Origin: Megachile rotundata | Taxonomy: Eukaryota; Arthropoda; Insecta; Hymenoptera; Megachilidae | Length of the DNA stretch: 64,000 bases | Assembly (NCBI RefSeq): GCF_050947335.1 | Contig: NC_134997.1 | Span: 6,324,001 to 6,388,000, forward strand | Direction of reading: 5' to 3' | Shown here: piece after piece, positions 1-11,200 of the stretch | Layout of the letters: the number at the start of each line of letters is the position of its first letter | How positions within the stretch are numbered: the first letter of the stretch is position 1 | Translations under genes and position numbers: made by a program | The notes under the pieces: model-generated | Told to the model about the DNA's origin: nothing | Databases searched by the model: none | Seen by the model: the letters and a program-made list of their open reading frames with translations, nothing else

Positions 1-680
1 TTGTATTGTATATTTTTCTTTTATTTTTTCATGTAAATTCACTGTCGTTTCAATTGTACCCTGTGTATATTTGTTTTTTTTCTGTTTGTGAAACTATACC
101 AGGATTATCAATTATCAGAACTAACAAGGAAACATATCGAATCAGGACACAACGATTTTAATGAAACTTATGTGAAAGATAGTTCTCAAGAAAATATTTG
201 ACATGTATTTTTTTATTGGCTATCGTTCACATTGAAGGGGTGAAAATAGCCCTCAAAGTTAAGGGCTGAAATCATATTTTGTAGTAATTAACAAGAGTTA
301 ATATTAAAAAATCGGTAATTAACAAGGGTTAATATTAGAAAGTCAATAATAAACAATGAAAAATATCAATAAATTAAAAATGTTCTTTTGTCCTCTCAAA
401 GTTTGATCTTAAATCTTTGAATCAGTGAGGTATTATATTACTGAGCTATCGCCCAGATTGCAGTTAGTAAAGTTCTAGCCGGAGAAAGCACCTACACGTT
501 TCCTATACTGCAAATTATACACTTCTGTCATTGGCGAACTTAATTGACCGGAGAAAATTGTACGGTGATTGCTTAGTTAAACGATGGGTGCTGTCTGCGC
601 CCTCGACTTGAACGAAATCTATCGTTTCCTTCGATTGTCTCGCACGAACTTTGGTGTCTATCTAATTTACATTTCTTTTG
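1..680. other. Unique AT-rich intronic/intergenic DNA
   Basis: No coding frame with protein-like composition is seen. The stretch probably lies in the first intron of the minus-strand DENND5-type gene. A degenerate tRNA-like segment on the minus strand (about 455-385) is the only structured item noticed. Confidence 0.5.
385..455 (-). other. Possible degraded tRNA-like / tRNA-derived SINE head
   Basis: On the minus strand the segment starts GGGCGATAGCTCAGTAATA, which fits a pol III A box (TRGCNNAGYNGG) apart from its last bases, placed as in a tRNA. The B-box area reads only roughly like GGTTCRANTCC, and neither a D stem nor a full acceptor stem closes. It may be a decayed tRNA pseudogene, a tRNA-derived SINE fragment or chance. 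No anticodon can be assigned. Confidence 0.2.
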
Positions 681-689
681 CGTTTATTG

Positions 690-1250
690 TTCAGGTACAA
701 AAAGCTGGTTAAAGAAGGAAAAATCGAAGAATGTGAAGTTGCAGAAGGTTGAACAAGAGAGTGTAAAATAGAAGTAAAGAAAATAAAAGTGAGTGAAACA
801 AAATCGAAGAGAGAATTGAATAGAACAGAACAAAAGAAAATAAAATTGAATAAAACAGAAGGAAAGCAAAGAAAATTGACTAAAATAAAATCGAAGAAAA
901 TGATACTGATTAAACTGGAATTAAAGAAAATAAAATTAAATAAACTACAATTAAAAAACATAAAATTGATTAAACCAGAATGAAAGAAATGAAAGAAAAT
1001 AAAAAATTAACTAAAACAAAATCAGAGAAAATAAAATTGACTCAAACAAAAACAAAATCAAACAAAATAATATTGACTACAACCGAATGAAAGAAAATAA
1101 AATTGAATAAAATACAACAAAAAAAAAAAAAAAAAAAATCGACTAAAACAGAATCAAAGAAAATAAAATTTAATGAAATAGAACTGAAGTACGATAAAGA
1201 AAATGGAATTGAATAAAGAAGAATAAGAGGAGAATTGAAAAAGTAAAAAT
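690..1250. repeat. Purine-rich degenerate short tandem repeat
   Basis: The plus strand is almost all A and G with recurrent words such as AAAGAAAATAAAATTGA and AAACAGAA at irregular spacing of about 25-35 bp, and includes an A-tract near 1120-1138. Lys/Ile/Glu-rich or Phe/Ser-rich open frames on both strands follow from this composition and show no protein-family features. Confidence 0.7.
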
Positions 1251-2340
1251 CCCAGAGGGTAAAATTGCAAAAGTTACAATTGAATGAGGTAGAGTTTAAA
1301 AAAGTACAATGAAACGAAATAAAATTCGAAGATAAAATAGGGGTAGTAAAAGAGTTAAAATCAAAGAAGATAATATTAAAAAGAGCTAAAAAAAAGTAGA
1401 ATAGAAGAATTAAAGAAGGTATAATTACAGAGGGTAAAACTGCAGAAGTTACAATTGAACGAGGTAGAATCGAAAAAAGTACAATTAAGGAAGATGTAAT
1501 TGGAAGGCTAAATAGGGGTAGTAAAAATGTTAAAATCAAAGAAGATAGCATTAAAAAGAGATAAAAGAAAGTAGAACAGAAAGAAAATTAAAGAAGGAGA
1601 AATCAAAGAGGGTGAAACTCCAAACATTGTAATTGATCGAATTAAAATTTTAAAAGCTGACAAATCATCAATCTGAAATTTAGTTAAAAAATAGGTGTAG
1701 TAGAAGTGTTTAAGTCAAAGAAGATGGTATTAGAAAGAGGTAAAAGAAGTAGGACAGATAGAAAATCAAAGAAAGAGAAATCAAAGAGGGTGGAAATTCA
1801 AAGGTTACAAGTGACCGAACTGATATTTTAAAAGGTACGATCAACAAAGCTTAAATTTGGAGAAAAAATAGAGGTACTGAAAATGTTAAACTCCAAGAAA
1901 ATAGTGTTAAAAAGAGATGAAAGAAAGTAGAACAGAAAGAAAATTAAAGAAGGAAAAATCAAAGAGGGTAAAATTCCAAACCTTACAACTCACCGAACAT
2001 AAATCCAAAAAGGTACAATCAAGAAAGCTTAAATTTTCCGAGAAAATAAAACTGATAAAAGTGTTAAAATCAAAGAAGATAGTATCAAATGATAAAAAAG
2101 TAAACTACAAGAAGGATTAAAGAAGAAAAAATCAAAGAGGGTGAATTCCAAAAGTTACAACTGACCGAGCTTAAATCTTAAAAGGCTCTTGCAGTCAAAC
2201 AACCTAAACTTTGAAGAAAAAATAGAAGTAAAGTGTTAAAATCAAAGAAGTAGTACTAAAAGGGGTAAAAAAAGTAGAATCGCAAAAGTTAGAACCAAAG
2301 AGGGTAGAAATTCAAAGGACACGAAATAGGAGAAGATACA
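1250..2340. repeat. Higher-order tandem repeat, ~175-bp unit, about 6-7 copies
   Basis: The phrase AGAGGGT followed by an 'ATTCCAAAGGTTACAA'-like block recurs near 1251, 1429, 1604, 1782, 1959, 2132 and 2295, spacings of roughly 163-179 bp. Each unit also carries GTTAAAATCAAAGAAGAT and AAGTAGAACAGAAAGAAAA blocks. The unit looks like an amplified version of the simpler purine-rich repeat just upstream. No gene is seen inside. Confidence 0.7.
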
Positions 2341-3040
2341 GAAAAGCAATATCAAAGGAGATGGAATTTTAGGTCAAACTTGTAAAGTTTCAACTTCTTT
2401 TAAATTATCACTGTCATTTACTATTGTTTTATTTCTATCGGATCCGTGCCAGTAGTTTATCGATTTATAGACATTTTTTAAGCACTACTTCATGCGTACT
2501 GCTGTAGATAATTAGCGACTCTCATGTTTGAAAAGAGAAGCAGATATCTGATTTTAAAGAGAGAACCGTGACTCGTGAATGAGGAAGATACCGTGGATGT
2601 ATCGTATGCCCTATATTTCATATTTAATTTGTTAAATGGAGTAATATGCAACTAATTATTAAATTGCTTATCGTGCAATTGGAATTTGTAACGAATTGCA
2701 GAAAAATTTGGTAAATTGTCTCTGTGTGAATTGTTTCAAAATTTATGATTTGTCTCTTTGTGAATTGTTTCAAAAATAATTTGTCTCGAAATTTGTGATA
2801 AATTGTCTCAAAATCTCTGTTGAGAAATTATTAAAAATACCACGAACATAAATTCTATTAAACACGAACGTTCTCTGTTTAAAAAATAATATTTCTCAGA
2901 ATTTTTCGAACAAAATTAATTACAACGGAGGAGAATTAACCCATAACGCTCACACTTCGTCAGAACAAAATAAATTGGCACATTGGGACATTTCAGACCC
3001 CAATCATAAAAGCTTTCCTTAAAAAGAAGCTACTCATTGT
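2341..3040. other. Unique AT-rich DNA, no gene seen
   Basis: No protein-like frame is seen. A small local repeat of TTGTCTC and TGTTTCAAAA words lies at about 2715-2820. At 2938-2960 there is TTAACCCATAACGCTCAC, which resembles the end of TTAA-targeting MITEs, but no matching second end was found. Confidence 0.4.
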
Positions 3041-3200
3041 TTTAACTAGAAAAAAATTACGAATAATCCTTGCAAGATGTTTTAAATAGAAAAAAATTAC
3101 AAGTAATCCTTGCAAGTTGTTTTAACTAGAAAAAAATTACAAATAATCCCTGCAAGCTGTTTTAACTAGAAAAAAATGACAAATACTCCTCGAAAGTTAC
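3041..3200. repeat. 40-bp tandem repeat, 4 copies
   Basis: TTTAACTAGAAAAAAATTAC restarts at 3041, 3081 (as TTTAAATAG), 3121 and 3161, an exact 40-bp period. Each unit ends in ATAATCCTTGCAAGTTG or a close variant. The last copy is the most diverged. Confidence 0.85.
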
Positions 3201-3471
3201 TTGAAAGTTGCATATTTCATTCTCAATAAATTTCATCGTTGAATACGAAAAAAGTTCAGAGATAAAAAAATTGAAAAACTGGTTTTCACAGAAAAATTCA
3301 AAACTGCTTTCGGTTTCAATGTGAAGAGGTGAAGTTGTAGCTGAACACTCTTGAGATAAAAAAGTAAAAATACCAGTGCTTCATGAAAGATTTTTCAGAA
3401 TAAAATGGTTGAAATTGAAACTCAATTGGATGGGGTCGTTTTATATCCCAGTATAGTTTGAGTTAATTATA

Positions 3472-4205
3472 GGGGTGTTACCTGTAACGCTACTCACGAT
3501 TTTTCTCCCACCTGCAGCCACCTTACGAAAACAAGTTTAGGACATTATTTGCAGGGTATGAAGTGCACAATAGATATTAGTAAAGCAAATTTTGAAAACA
3601 GTTTGTTCTCTTAGCAAAGTCAAGGTCACCTTAGGTTTTTTAAATAGGAACATTGTTTTTATTCATAGCTTTAGAGGACATCGAGACGAATTCAAACTAC
3701 ATATTACATGATATTTTTATTAACATATTACTCGATTCACAGAAGTGGAAGTGTGAAGTAAAAGACCGGAATATTACGTGATGAAAGGCGATATACATTT
3801 TGAACATGTAATTAAATAAAGTGTATTTTTCTTACATTTTAGTCGCGTGCTTACATTCAGTAATCTCTTCGGAATCAAATAATGGTTTTACTACCAAAGT
3901 CAATAGCTAAGTACTTTACATTTCCTCTTCTGTAAATCGAGTAATATGTTAATAAAAATATCGTGTAATATGTGTTTTGAATTCGTCTCGATGTCCTCTA
4001 ATGCTATGAATAAAAAAAATGTGTGTTCCTACTTAAAAAACCCGAAGTGACCTTGACTTTGCTAGGAAAACAAACTGTTTTCAAAAATTGCTTTGCTAAT
4101 GTTTATTGTGCATTTCATACCCTGCAAATATTGCTCTAAATTTTTTTTCGTAAGGTAGCTGCAAGTGGGAGAAAAATAGTGAGTAGCGTTACAGATAACA
4201 CCCAG
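3472..4205. mobile_element. Foldback (long-TIR) MITE-like element with TATA flanks
   Basis: The left arm (3472 to about 3760) and the right arm (about 3915-4205) are inverted copies of each other, roughly 90% alike by eye over some 290 bp. Landmarks are CTGTAACGCTACTCAC at the outer ends, TGCAGGGTATGAA, CAAAGTCAAGGTCAC, GAGGACATCGAGACGAATTC and ATTAACATATTACTCGAT. Both ends are flanked by TATA (3468-3471 and 4206-4209), a possible 4-bp target duplication or a TA duplication. The 150-bp centre holds no gene. The length and lack of a transposase suggest a non-autonomous foldback element whose transcript would form a long hairpin. The superfamily is not determined. Confidence 0.85.
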
Positions 4206-4385
4206 TATATAAAGTGTTATATAAAAATAAGCGAAGTATTGGAAACCGGCGTTGACAGAAAAAATGTGAATGCCACTTGCACAAGGAATATTTATAACAA
4301 AATAAGGAAAGGTGAAGAAATTTCACTGGAGTATCTAGCACAATCGTTACGCATGAAGTCGTGTAACTTAATTATTGCGGAGTAA
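4179..4385 (+). CDS. Short open frame of uncertain status (68 codons)
   Basis: The frame begins inside the right arm of the foldback element and runs 180 bp past it. The part outside the element has mixed, protein-like composition (for example DRKNVNATCTRNIYNKIRKG and EEISLEYLAQSLRMKS), unlike neighbouring low-complexity frames. No family is recognised. It could be a remnant exon interrupted by the element, or chance. The start codon is within transposon DNA, so the given start is probably not real. Confidence 0.15.
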   Translation: MSSVTDNTQYIKCYIKISEVLETGVDRKNVNATCTRNIYNKIRKGEEISLEYLAQSLRMKSCNLIIAE

Positions 4386-4920
4386 AAGATTATTTTAAAT
4401 AATCCTGCTGCTTTCACCTTCGACTTTAACCCCGATCAACATAATACGCTACAATTAAATTCCTTATGTTACCACTGAAAAATATGTAATCAAATTTCGT
4501 TATTTTCGTTTTTACATTCACGGGAGACAACGAACTTTCGTGTAGGAAGAGTGAAAATGAATACATAATGTGAATGGAGGAACTAAATTTTTGAGGGAAA
4601 CAGTTTTTTGTTGAATCGAAATGTTATTTGGATTAAGCTTGTGAAGTTTGTGTTTTAAGAAAAGTATTTTTATAAAATAAAAATAAAAAGAAATAAAAAG
4701 AAATAAAACTAAATAAAAATAAAAATAAAATAAAATAATAATAAACAAAACTAAATAAAAATAAAATATAATTTTATGAAACATAAAACTAGTACAGAAA
4801 CTAGTTACTGAAGAATAGTTATTCTTTCATAAAATGTAAGAAATCCATATTTTCAATAGGACAGTTAATAGACGGTCAATTAACGAACAGGTAATAAAAA
4901 GAAGATTGTGCGTTGATTGA
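4386..4920. other. AT-rich DNA with A/T-run low complexity, no gene seen
   Basis: The segment 4670-4770 is an irregular AAATAAAAATAAAA run. The Phe/Tyr-rich minus-strand frame across it is a product of that run. Confidence 0.5.
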
Positions 4921-4929
4921 AATTAGTAT

Positions 4930-6010
4930 TATATCTTGTTAAAAGAGTTTTAAACTGTTAATAAATTACTAAAAGCATTCTAAACTATTAATAGATTATT
5001 GAGAGACTGCAAAAGTATTAATAGATAATTGAGAGATTACTGAATTATTAATAGATTATTGAGAGGCCACTAAATTATTAATAGATTATTGGGACACTAC
5101 CAAAACTACTGATAGACCATTAAACTAATAATAAATTATTAATAATTTATTCAAAAGTTACTAGTCTGATAGTAAATTATTGAGAGGCTATTAAATATAA
5201 AGTATTAAAAGTATTAAAAGATTACTAAACTACAATTAATTTATTGGAAGACAACTGAATTATCGCTAAATTATTAAGAGACTACTAAATTATCAGCCAA
5301 TTATTAAGAAAGTATCAAATTATCATTAAATTATTCAGAAATTATTAAATTATCATCAAATACTTGAAAAGCTACTAAATTTTTACTAAATTATCACTAA
5401 ATTATTGAAAGGTTACTAAATTATCATTAGATTATTAAAAGACTACTAAATTATCACTATATTATTGAGAGGCTACTAAATTATCACTGAATTATTGAAA
5501 GACTACTAAATTATCACTAGATTATTCAAGGACTACTAAATTATCACTGAATTATTAAAAGACTACTAAATTATCACTAACTTATTGAAAAACTACTAAA
5601 TTATCACTACATTATTGAAAGGTTACTAAATTATCATTAAATTATTGAAAGACTACTAAATTATCACTAGATTATTCAAAGGCTACTAAATTATCACTGA
5701 ATTATTAAAAGACTACTAAATTATCACTAACTTATTGAAAAACTACTAAATTATCACTACATTATTGAAAGGCTACTAAATTATCACTGAATTATTGAAG
5801 GACTGCTAAATTATCACTAGATTATTCAAAGGCTACAAAATTCTCACTAACTTATTAAAAAACTACTAAATTATCACCAAATCATTGGAAGACTATTAAA
5901 TTATCACTAAATTATTGAAAAACAAATAAATTATCACTGGGTTACTAAAAAACTACTAAATTATCACCAAATTATCAGTAAAGTATTAAATCTATTAATA
6001 AATTATTACC
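4930..6010. repeat. 30-bp minisatellite, ~30 degenerate copies
   Basis: The core unit is roughly GACTACTAAATTATCACTAAATTATTGAAA. In the best-kept part (5400-5780) it repeats at an exact 30-bp period. Copies become more diverged towards both edges. The array contains frequent stops in all frames and encodes nothing. Confidence 0.9.
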
Positions 6011-6729
6011 AAAGATCTTATTTACTAATAAATAATCAAAGATCTCCGAAATTATTAATAAATCTCTAAAACACTACCAAGAGGTTACAACGTAAACTTT
6101 GTAATTAACACGACGGGAGTCGTTACACTTAATATCGCAATCGCTCGTAATGATACAACACGATTAACCAGTTTTTCAGTTAGCGCTCTGTCGGTATGGT
6201 GAGATACAAAGTGAAAAAACAAAGCTGCCTGTTGCGATCACGTTCAGGATGTATCAACAAGGATGAGAAGCAGGAAGAAAAGAAGATTATAACGGAAGAC
6301 GGTAACGAAAAACGAGCATTAAACGTTAAATGTGCCCCTATACTACAGAAAGTATTGATTCGAGGGTTATACGCGTGAGAGACACTGTATAACAAGTATT
6401 TTCCGCGAACAGAAAAGACACGTATAATATTTCATGTAATTTTATAAAGTAGGAGAGTAAAAAGTACTGAAACCACGTGAAATTTTATCAAATAAATAAT
6501 GGAATGGAAAATTATCGTTTGATTATCTGTATCGATAATATTTTGTTGTAATAATTTTGTAAAGGATTGTTAAAAATTATTTTATTCTGTGAAGAAAAAT
6601 TTGAGGTTGATAAATGATAGGAAGATTAAAGTTTCTGCTTTCTGTTAACAAGTTGCATTCTGTTCATAAATATGCTGTATTTATTCTAATATTTTTCTAA
6701 AAAGTACAAATTCTAAAGTTGTAGGATTT
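6011..6729. other. Unique DNA, no supported gene
   Basis: The 6150-6400 part is less AT-rich and holds a 60-codon plus frame (6196-6378, Lys/Arg-rich) that matches no family known to me. Nothing else is seen. Confidence 0.35.
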
Positions 6730-7130
6730 TCAAATTTTTGAATGTTCAACTTTCCAAATTATAAAATTACTAAATTAGTGAAATGTCACATTGCCAAATT
6801 ATTAAATTACCAATTTACCAACTTACCAAATTTCCAAATTTCCAAATTACAAAATTAGCAAATTATCAAATTACCAAATTACCAAATTATCAAATTTCAA
6901 AATTTCAAAACCATCAATTAGTAAATTTCCAAATTACCAAATTACCAAGTTATCAAGTTATCAAGTTATCAAGTTATTAAATTATCAAATTAAACTGCCA
7001 TAATTGTAAAAAATTGTCACTTTGATAAATGACTAAATTTCCAACTTCCCAAATTTTCATTCTCTCAATGTTTCAAATTTAAAAAATTTTCACATTCTTA
7101 AAACTTTTCAATTTTCCAAAACTCCATTGA
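6730..7130. repeat. Low-complexity CCAAATTA / TCAAATTA repeat
   Basis: Runs of 8-9-bp words such as CAAATTAC, CAAATTTC and CAAGTTAT fill the interval. It belongs to the same general family of degenerate 'AAATT' repeats that recurs through the window. Confidence 0.7.
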
Positions 7131-8135
7131 AAACGTTAAACGCTATTAATATGTAAATAAAAAGAATCAGTGTAAACATTAAAATTTGTACTAAAATTTT
7201 GTATAAGAATAGAAAAATTCTTACAAAATGATTAAATATAATTTGACAGCTTATCTAATCTCCAAACATTATACAACCTCATTCATAATATAGTTACATA
7301 AATATTCCTATTTATAACATTGTAACATAGTTCCTACATTTAATAAAAATTGTTGAGAAATATTATTCAAAATTTAACATAAAAATTGTATTATATTAAT
7401 AAAAAAGTAACATGTATTATTAACAACAAATCAAACAGTTAAAATGAATTTAATATGTAGTAAATATATTATTACATTTATAAAAGTCAAGAATAATTTT
7501 TTATTGAGTGACAGAATTTTTATTTGTGTAAATAAAATATTGTAATAATAATAATATAATGTAATATAATATATAATAATAGTAGTATAATAGTATCATA
7601 ATAATAATAATAATAATTCATTAATTTTCAGCTTCCAAATTTATAATAAAATACCTGCACCCCCAAATCGATTACTAAAAACTGTTAATAGCATTTAAAT
7701 AATATTTTAATTAATATAAATATAAAATTGTTTATAAACATTTCTATTTTGATAAGAAATAACTTAACAACTATACACTATATAACACTATAGATTCAGT
7801 CAAAAAATATTTGTTTCAAATTGTTGCATTAAACTGTATGCTGAGTCACCTTTCTAATGTAGCAGCACATTCCTCTTGCATCCTATAAATATTTCAGATG
7901 AAATGAGATGGTTGAACATTTTCATTCATTTACTATAAATAAATTACAATAATATACAATAAATGAAAAGTATGTCACATACCCCGTCACAATACATTTT
8001 ACTGAACACCCCCTTACAAATAAAAGCTAGGTCAAAGAAATGAATAGGTGCGAGGGATTAAAATAAGAAATTTGCAAAACGGTCATTTGTTAGCCTTAGC
8101 CTCAATTTATTCTATCCAAAGCACCTCATTTTCAA
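7131..8135. other. AT-rich DNA, no gene seen
   Basis: It includes an ATA/ATAATA microsatellite patch at 7540-7615. Around 7865-7915, TTTCAGATGAAATGAGATGGTTG is reminiscent of the internal sequence of the TIR element at 33025-33540, suggesting a distant or decayed relative. Confidence 0.4.
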
Positions 8136-8807
8136 TTGTTCCGAAGCTCGTATCTTCTGGCACATCTGCATACATTTCTTTTTAATTTATTGCTTACGAC
8201 CACTCAATCACATTCGCGTTGCATTCATTTTCATTGGATATACGAAATTGCTCTCAATTTTCTTTTGTATTTACTCAGCACATCGAATGCAGCGTCCGTC
8301 ACAATCGATAAACCAATAGAAAGCGTTAATCCATTTTTCGTCGATATCTTTTCTCCTTTTTTTTTAAACTTCAGCGCTGCTAAAAATAAATTTCAAACTG
8401 GAACACGGTTCGTTTCAACTTCACGAGAAACATTCCCGTTTTGTTCCAAACTCGCGCAAACTTGCACAAATCGAACAGAAGGCACTGTTGACAATGCGAA
8501 AAAAATTCTTCAAAAACTGTATTGTTCGGTAGGTCTATTCAAACTTCCGAAATGTTCCGTTTACGAAACCTTCGTGATGTTTCGGTCCAAATATTTCTGC
8601 TATCATATACTTTCAGCTCGAATTAAATCGGTTCAATTTTTTAGAGTATTTACGACTCTTAATTTTTCATTTTTACAACCCTTACCATTTTTTATAGGGA
8701 TGCAGAATGCAAAATTTATGAACTTCCTTTTTCTGAATTTACAAATTTTTAATCTTAGAATTTTTTCTAAGGAGGAAAGGGATGAGGATAAATTTTCTGA
8801 AGGGTGA
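8136..8807 (+). CDS. Unsupported long open frame (223 codons), function unknown
   Basis: This 669-bp frame is unusually long for AT-rich DNA. It begins with a hydrophobic stretch and is rich in Phe, Leu and Ser throughout. I recognise no domain, and the 3' end runs into a short tandem repeat. No splice structure or RNA support can be judged. It is most likely a chance frame or part of a non-coding transcript. Confidence 0.12.
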   Translation: MFRSSYLLAHLHTFLFNLLLTTTQSHSRCIHFHWIYEIALNFLLYLLSTSNAASVTIDKPIESVNPFFVDIFSPFFLNFSAAKNKFQTGTRFVSTSRETFPFCSKLAQTCTNRTEGTVDNAKKILQKLYCSVGLFKLPKCSVYETFVMFRSKYFCYHILSARIKSVQFFRVFTTLNFSFLQPLPFFIGMQNAKFMNFLFLNLQIFNLRIFSKEERDEDKFSEG

Positions 8808-8885
8808 AAAGGGGTGAGGATAAATTTTCTGAAGGGTAGAAAGGGGTGAAAGTAAATTGTCTGAAGGATAAAGTGGAATAAAATA
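8760..8885. repeat. ~36-bp tandem repeat, 3-4 copies
   Basis: GGGATGAGGATAAATTTTCT followed by GAAGGGT recurs at about 8780, 8813 and 8846 with small changes. Its purine-rich units end near a dispersed-repeat fragment. Confidence 0.7.
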
Positions 8886-8975
8886 GTCGGATGTGCCCTT
8901 GAGCCAAATGAAACTTGAAATACACAAAAGCATATTAAAAGAAAAATCGCACAGCAAGCACCTACAAAAGAATGT

Positions 8976-9125
8976 ACAGGGTGACTCACAATTAGTAGCT
9001 CCTTGAAATGGGGGTAGAGGTGATTCTGAATAAGATTTCCCTTTGCAAAAATTGGGTTTGAAGCTTCGTTTTTGAATTATTAAGGAAAAACACGGACCAA
9101 TCAGAGCGCGAGGATTACGCATGCG
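8976..9125. mobile_element. Dispersed repeat fragment
   Basis: It begins ACAGGGTGACTCACAATTAG and contains TTTCCCTTTGCAAAAAT and GAAGCTTCGTTTTTGAATTA. The same words in the same order occur at about 57386-57490. ACAGGGTG(A/T) starts are typical of insect interspersed-repeat ends. Coding capacity is absent and the superfamily is unknown. Confidence 0.6.
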
Positions 9126-9129
9126 CAGA

Positions 9130-10115
9130 CGCGAGAACGACAGCTTCAGATAACGCGTAGTAATCCAACGCGTGGTAATCCACCGCGTAGTAATGCAATG
9201 CGTGGTAATTCTGCAATTAGTAATGCAATATGTGGTAATGCAATGCGTAGTAATCTAACGCGCAGTAACCCAGCGTGTAAATATCCAACGCGTAGTAATC
9301 CAGCGGGAGGATATTCAACGCGTAGTAATCCAACGTGTAGTAATACAACGCGTGGTAATTCTACGCGTACGAATCTAACGCGTGGAAATCTAACGCGTAG
9401 TAATCCAACGCGTAGTAACCCAGCATGTGAATATCCAACGCGTAATAATCCAGCGCGTCCACATTCAACGCGTAATAATCCAACGTGTAGTAATACAATG
9501 CATGATAATTCCACGAGTAGGAATCTAACACGTGGAAATCTAACGTGTAGTTAACCAACGCGTAGTAATGCAACGTGTGGTAATTCTACGCTTAGTAATG
9601 CAACGTGTGGCAATGCAATGCGTAGTAATTCAACGCGTAGTAATCCAACGTGTAGTAACCCAGCGTGTGAATATCCAACGCGTAGTAATCCAGCGCGTGG
9701 ATATTCAACGCGTAGTAATCCAACGTGTAGTAATACAACGCGTGGTAATTCTACGCGTAGGAATCTAACGCGTGGAAATCTAACGCGTAGTAATCCAACG
9801 CGTAGTAACCCAGCATGTGAATATCCAACGCGTAATAATCCAGCGCGTCCACATTCAACGCGTAGTAATCCAACGTGTAGTAATACAATGCGTGATAATT
9901 CCACGCGTAGGAATCTAACACGTGGAAATCTAACGTGTAGTTAATCAACGCGTAGTAATGCAACGTGTGGTAATGCAATGCGTAGTAATTCAACGCGTAG
10001 TAATCCAACGTGTAGTAACCCAGCGTGTGAATATCCAACGCGTAGTAATCCAGCGCGTGGATATTCAACGCGTAGTAATACAACGCGTGGTAATTCTACG
10101 CGTAGGAATCTACAT
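9130..10115. repeat. 15-bp CpG-rich (ACGCGT) minisatellite with higher-order structure
   Basis: The unit is approximately AATCCAACGCGTAGT, so ACGCGT (an MluI site) recurs at 15-bp steps for about 980 bp. Variant units form a higher-order block: CAGCGTGT(A/G)AATATCCAACG occurs near 9271, 9661 and 10021, i.e. 390 and 360 bp apart, both multiples of 15. As 15 is divisible by three, several frames on both strands stay open for over 100 codons with pentapeptide periodicity such as TRSNP or LLRVG. These are consequences of the array, not supported genes. CpG density is far above that of the surroundings. Confidence 0.92.
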
Positions 10116-10860
10116 CTGAATGTGGTTACAGAAACAATGTAATTAAAACAGTTTCAATTTATTCATACTCCAAAACGAGATAATTGTAAAATAGGTTTAA
10201 AATTTGTCCAAATGATTATTATACATTTATACATCTGTAAAATAAAAAAATTGCGGGCGAACTTGCGTTCAAAAAATTATGATTTCACGATAAGACTCTT
10301 TCACCAACGATGTAATAAATTTTCACGCTCGATTTAGAAGCAACGGCACAGGGTCAATCGATGAACGAATTTTATTTCTTTGACTTATATACTGTTCGTG
10401 TGAATGAGACGAATCCATTTAAGATCATTTATTATGTATAGTGAAAACAGAAGACATACAAAATCGGTTCTTTTTGCAAAATAATTCATTCGTTTTTTAA
10501 TTGTGGAGAGCTTTATTGAAGAATGTGAAAAATTCGAGGGTAGTTATGCTAATACGTTGTGATTATAATAACACAAAAATAGTGTTTCTACATCTTTAAT
10601 GGCATGCTATATTTTTGCAAATTTTTTTACGGTTTTTCATTTTTTATAATTATAGTCTGCTATAAAAAAATCTGAAATTATTACGTGAAGAATACTAACA
10701 TTTACTTAGCTGCTGTATCATACAAAATACTATAAATAGATCAGCGTTATAAATATAGTAGATAATCTTGTAAAGTAGATTTTATTTGCTGCATAGTAGA
10801 TTTTCTATACATGAAATAAATATAAATTTACATAAAAATATAATTACTATATATAAAACG
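10116..10860. other. AT-rich DNA, no gene seen
   Basis: No protein-like frame, RNA gene or repeat was recognised. Confidence 0.4.
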
Positions 10861-11200
10861 AATAAATCCTCAAATTGTAGAATTTTCAGATTTCTAAATT
10901 TTGTGATTGACCAATTTTCTAATTTGAAAAATCTTAAGTTCCAAAATTTTAAAAAATCTCATAAATCTTAAATTTCTAGACTTCCAGTTACTCAAACGTT
11001 GAAATTCTCAAATTGCTATATAATACAATTTTCAAATTCCTATATACTTCAATTTTCAAATTTCTATATTCTTCAATTTTCAAATTTTAATATATTTCAC
11101 TCTTCAAATTTCTATATACTACAATTTTTAAATTGAAATATTTCAATATTTCAATTATCAAATTTCTATACATTTAAATTCTCAAATTCCCGAAATCCAC
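10861..11200. repeat. Low-complexity TTTCAAATTTCTATA repeat
   Basis: Words such as TTCAAATTTCTATATACTTC repeat at about 25-30 bp between 11030 and 11180, and simpler CAAATTTT words precede them. Confidence 0.6.

Noticed and set aside
4930..6010. CRISPR-like regular spacing of 30-bp repeats
   Set aside because: There are no unique spacers between the repeats, the organism is an insect, and the unit is a continuous degenerate tandem repeat.
9146..10083. Possible pentapeptide-repeat proteins on both strands
   Set aside because: The 15-bp unit keeps many frames open at once. The repeats do not fit the A(D/N)LXX consensus, and higher-order units are shared between frames. Kept as a finding about the array, not as genes.
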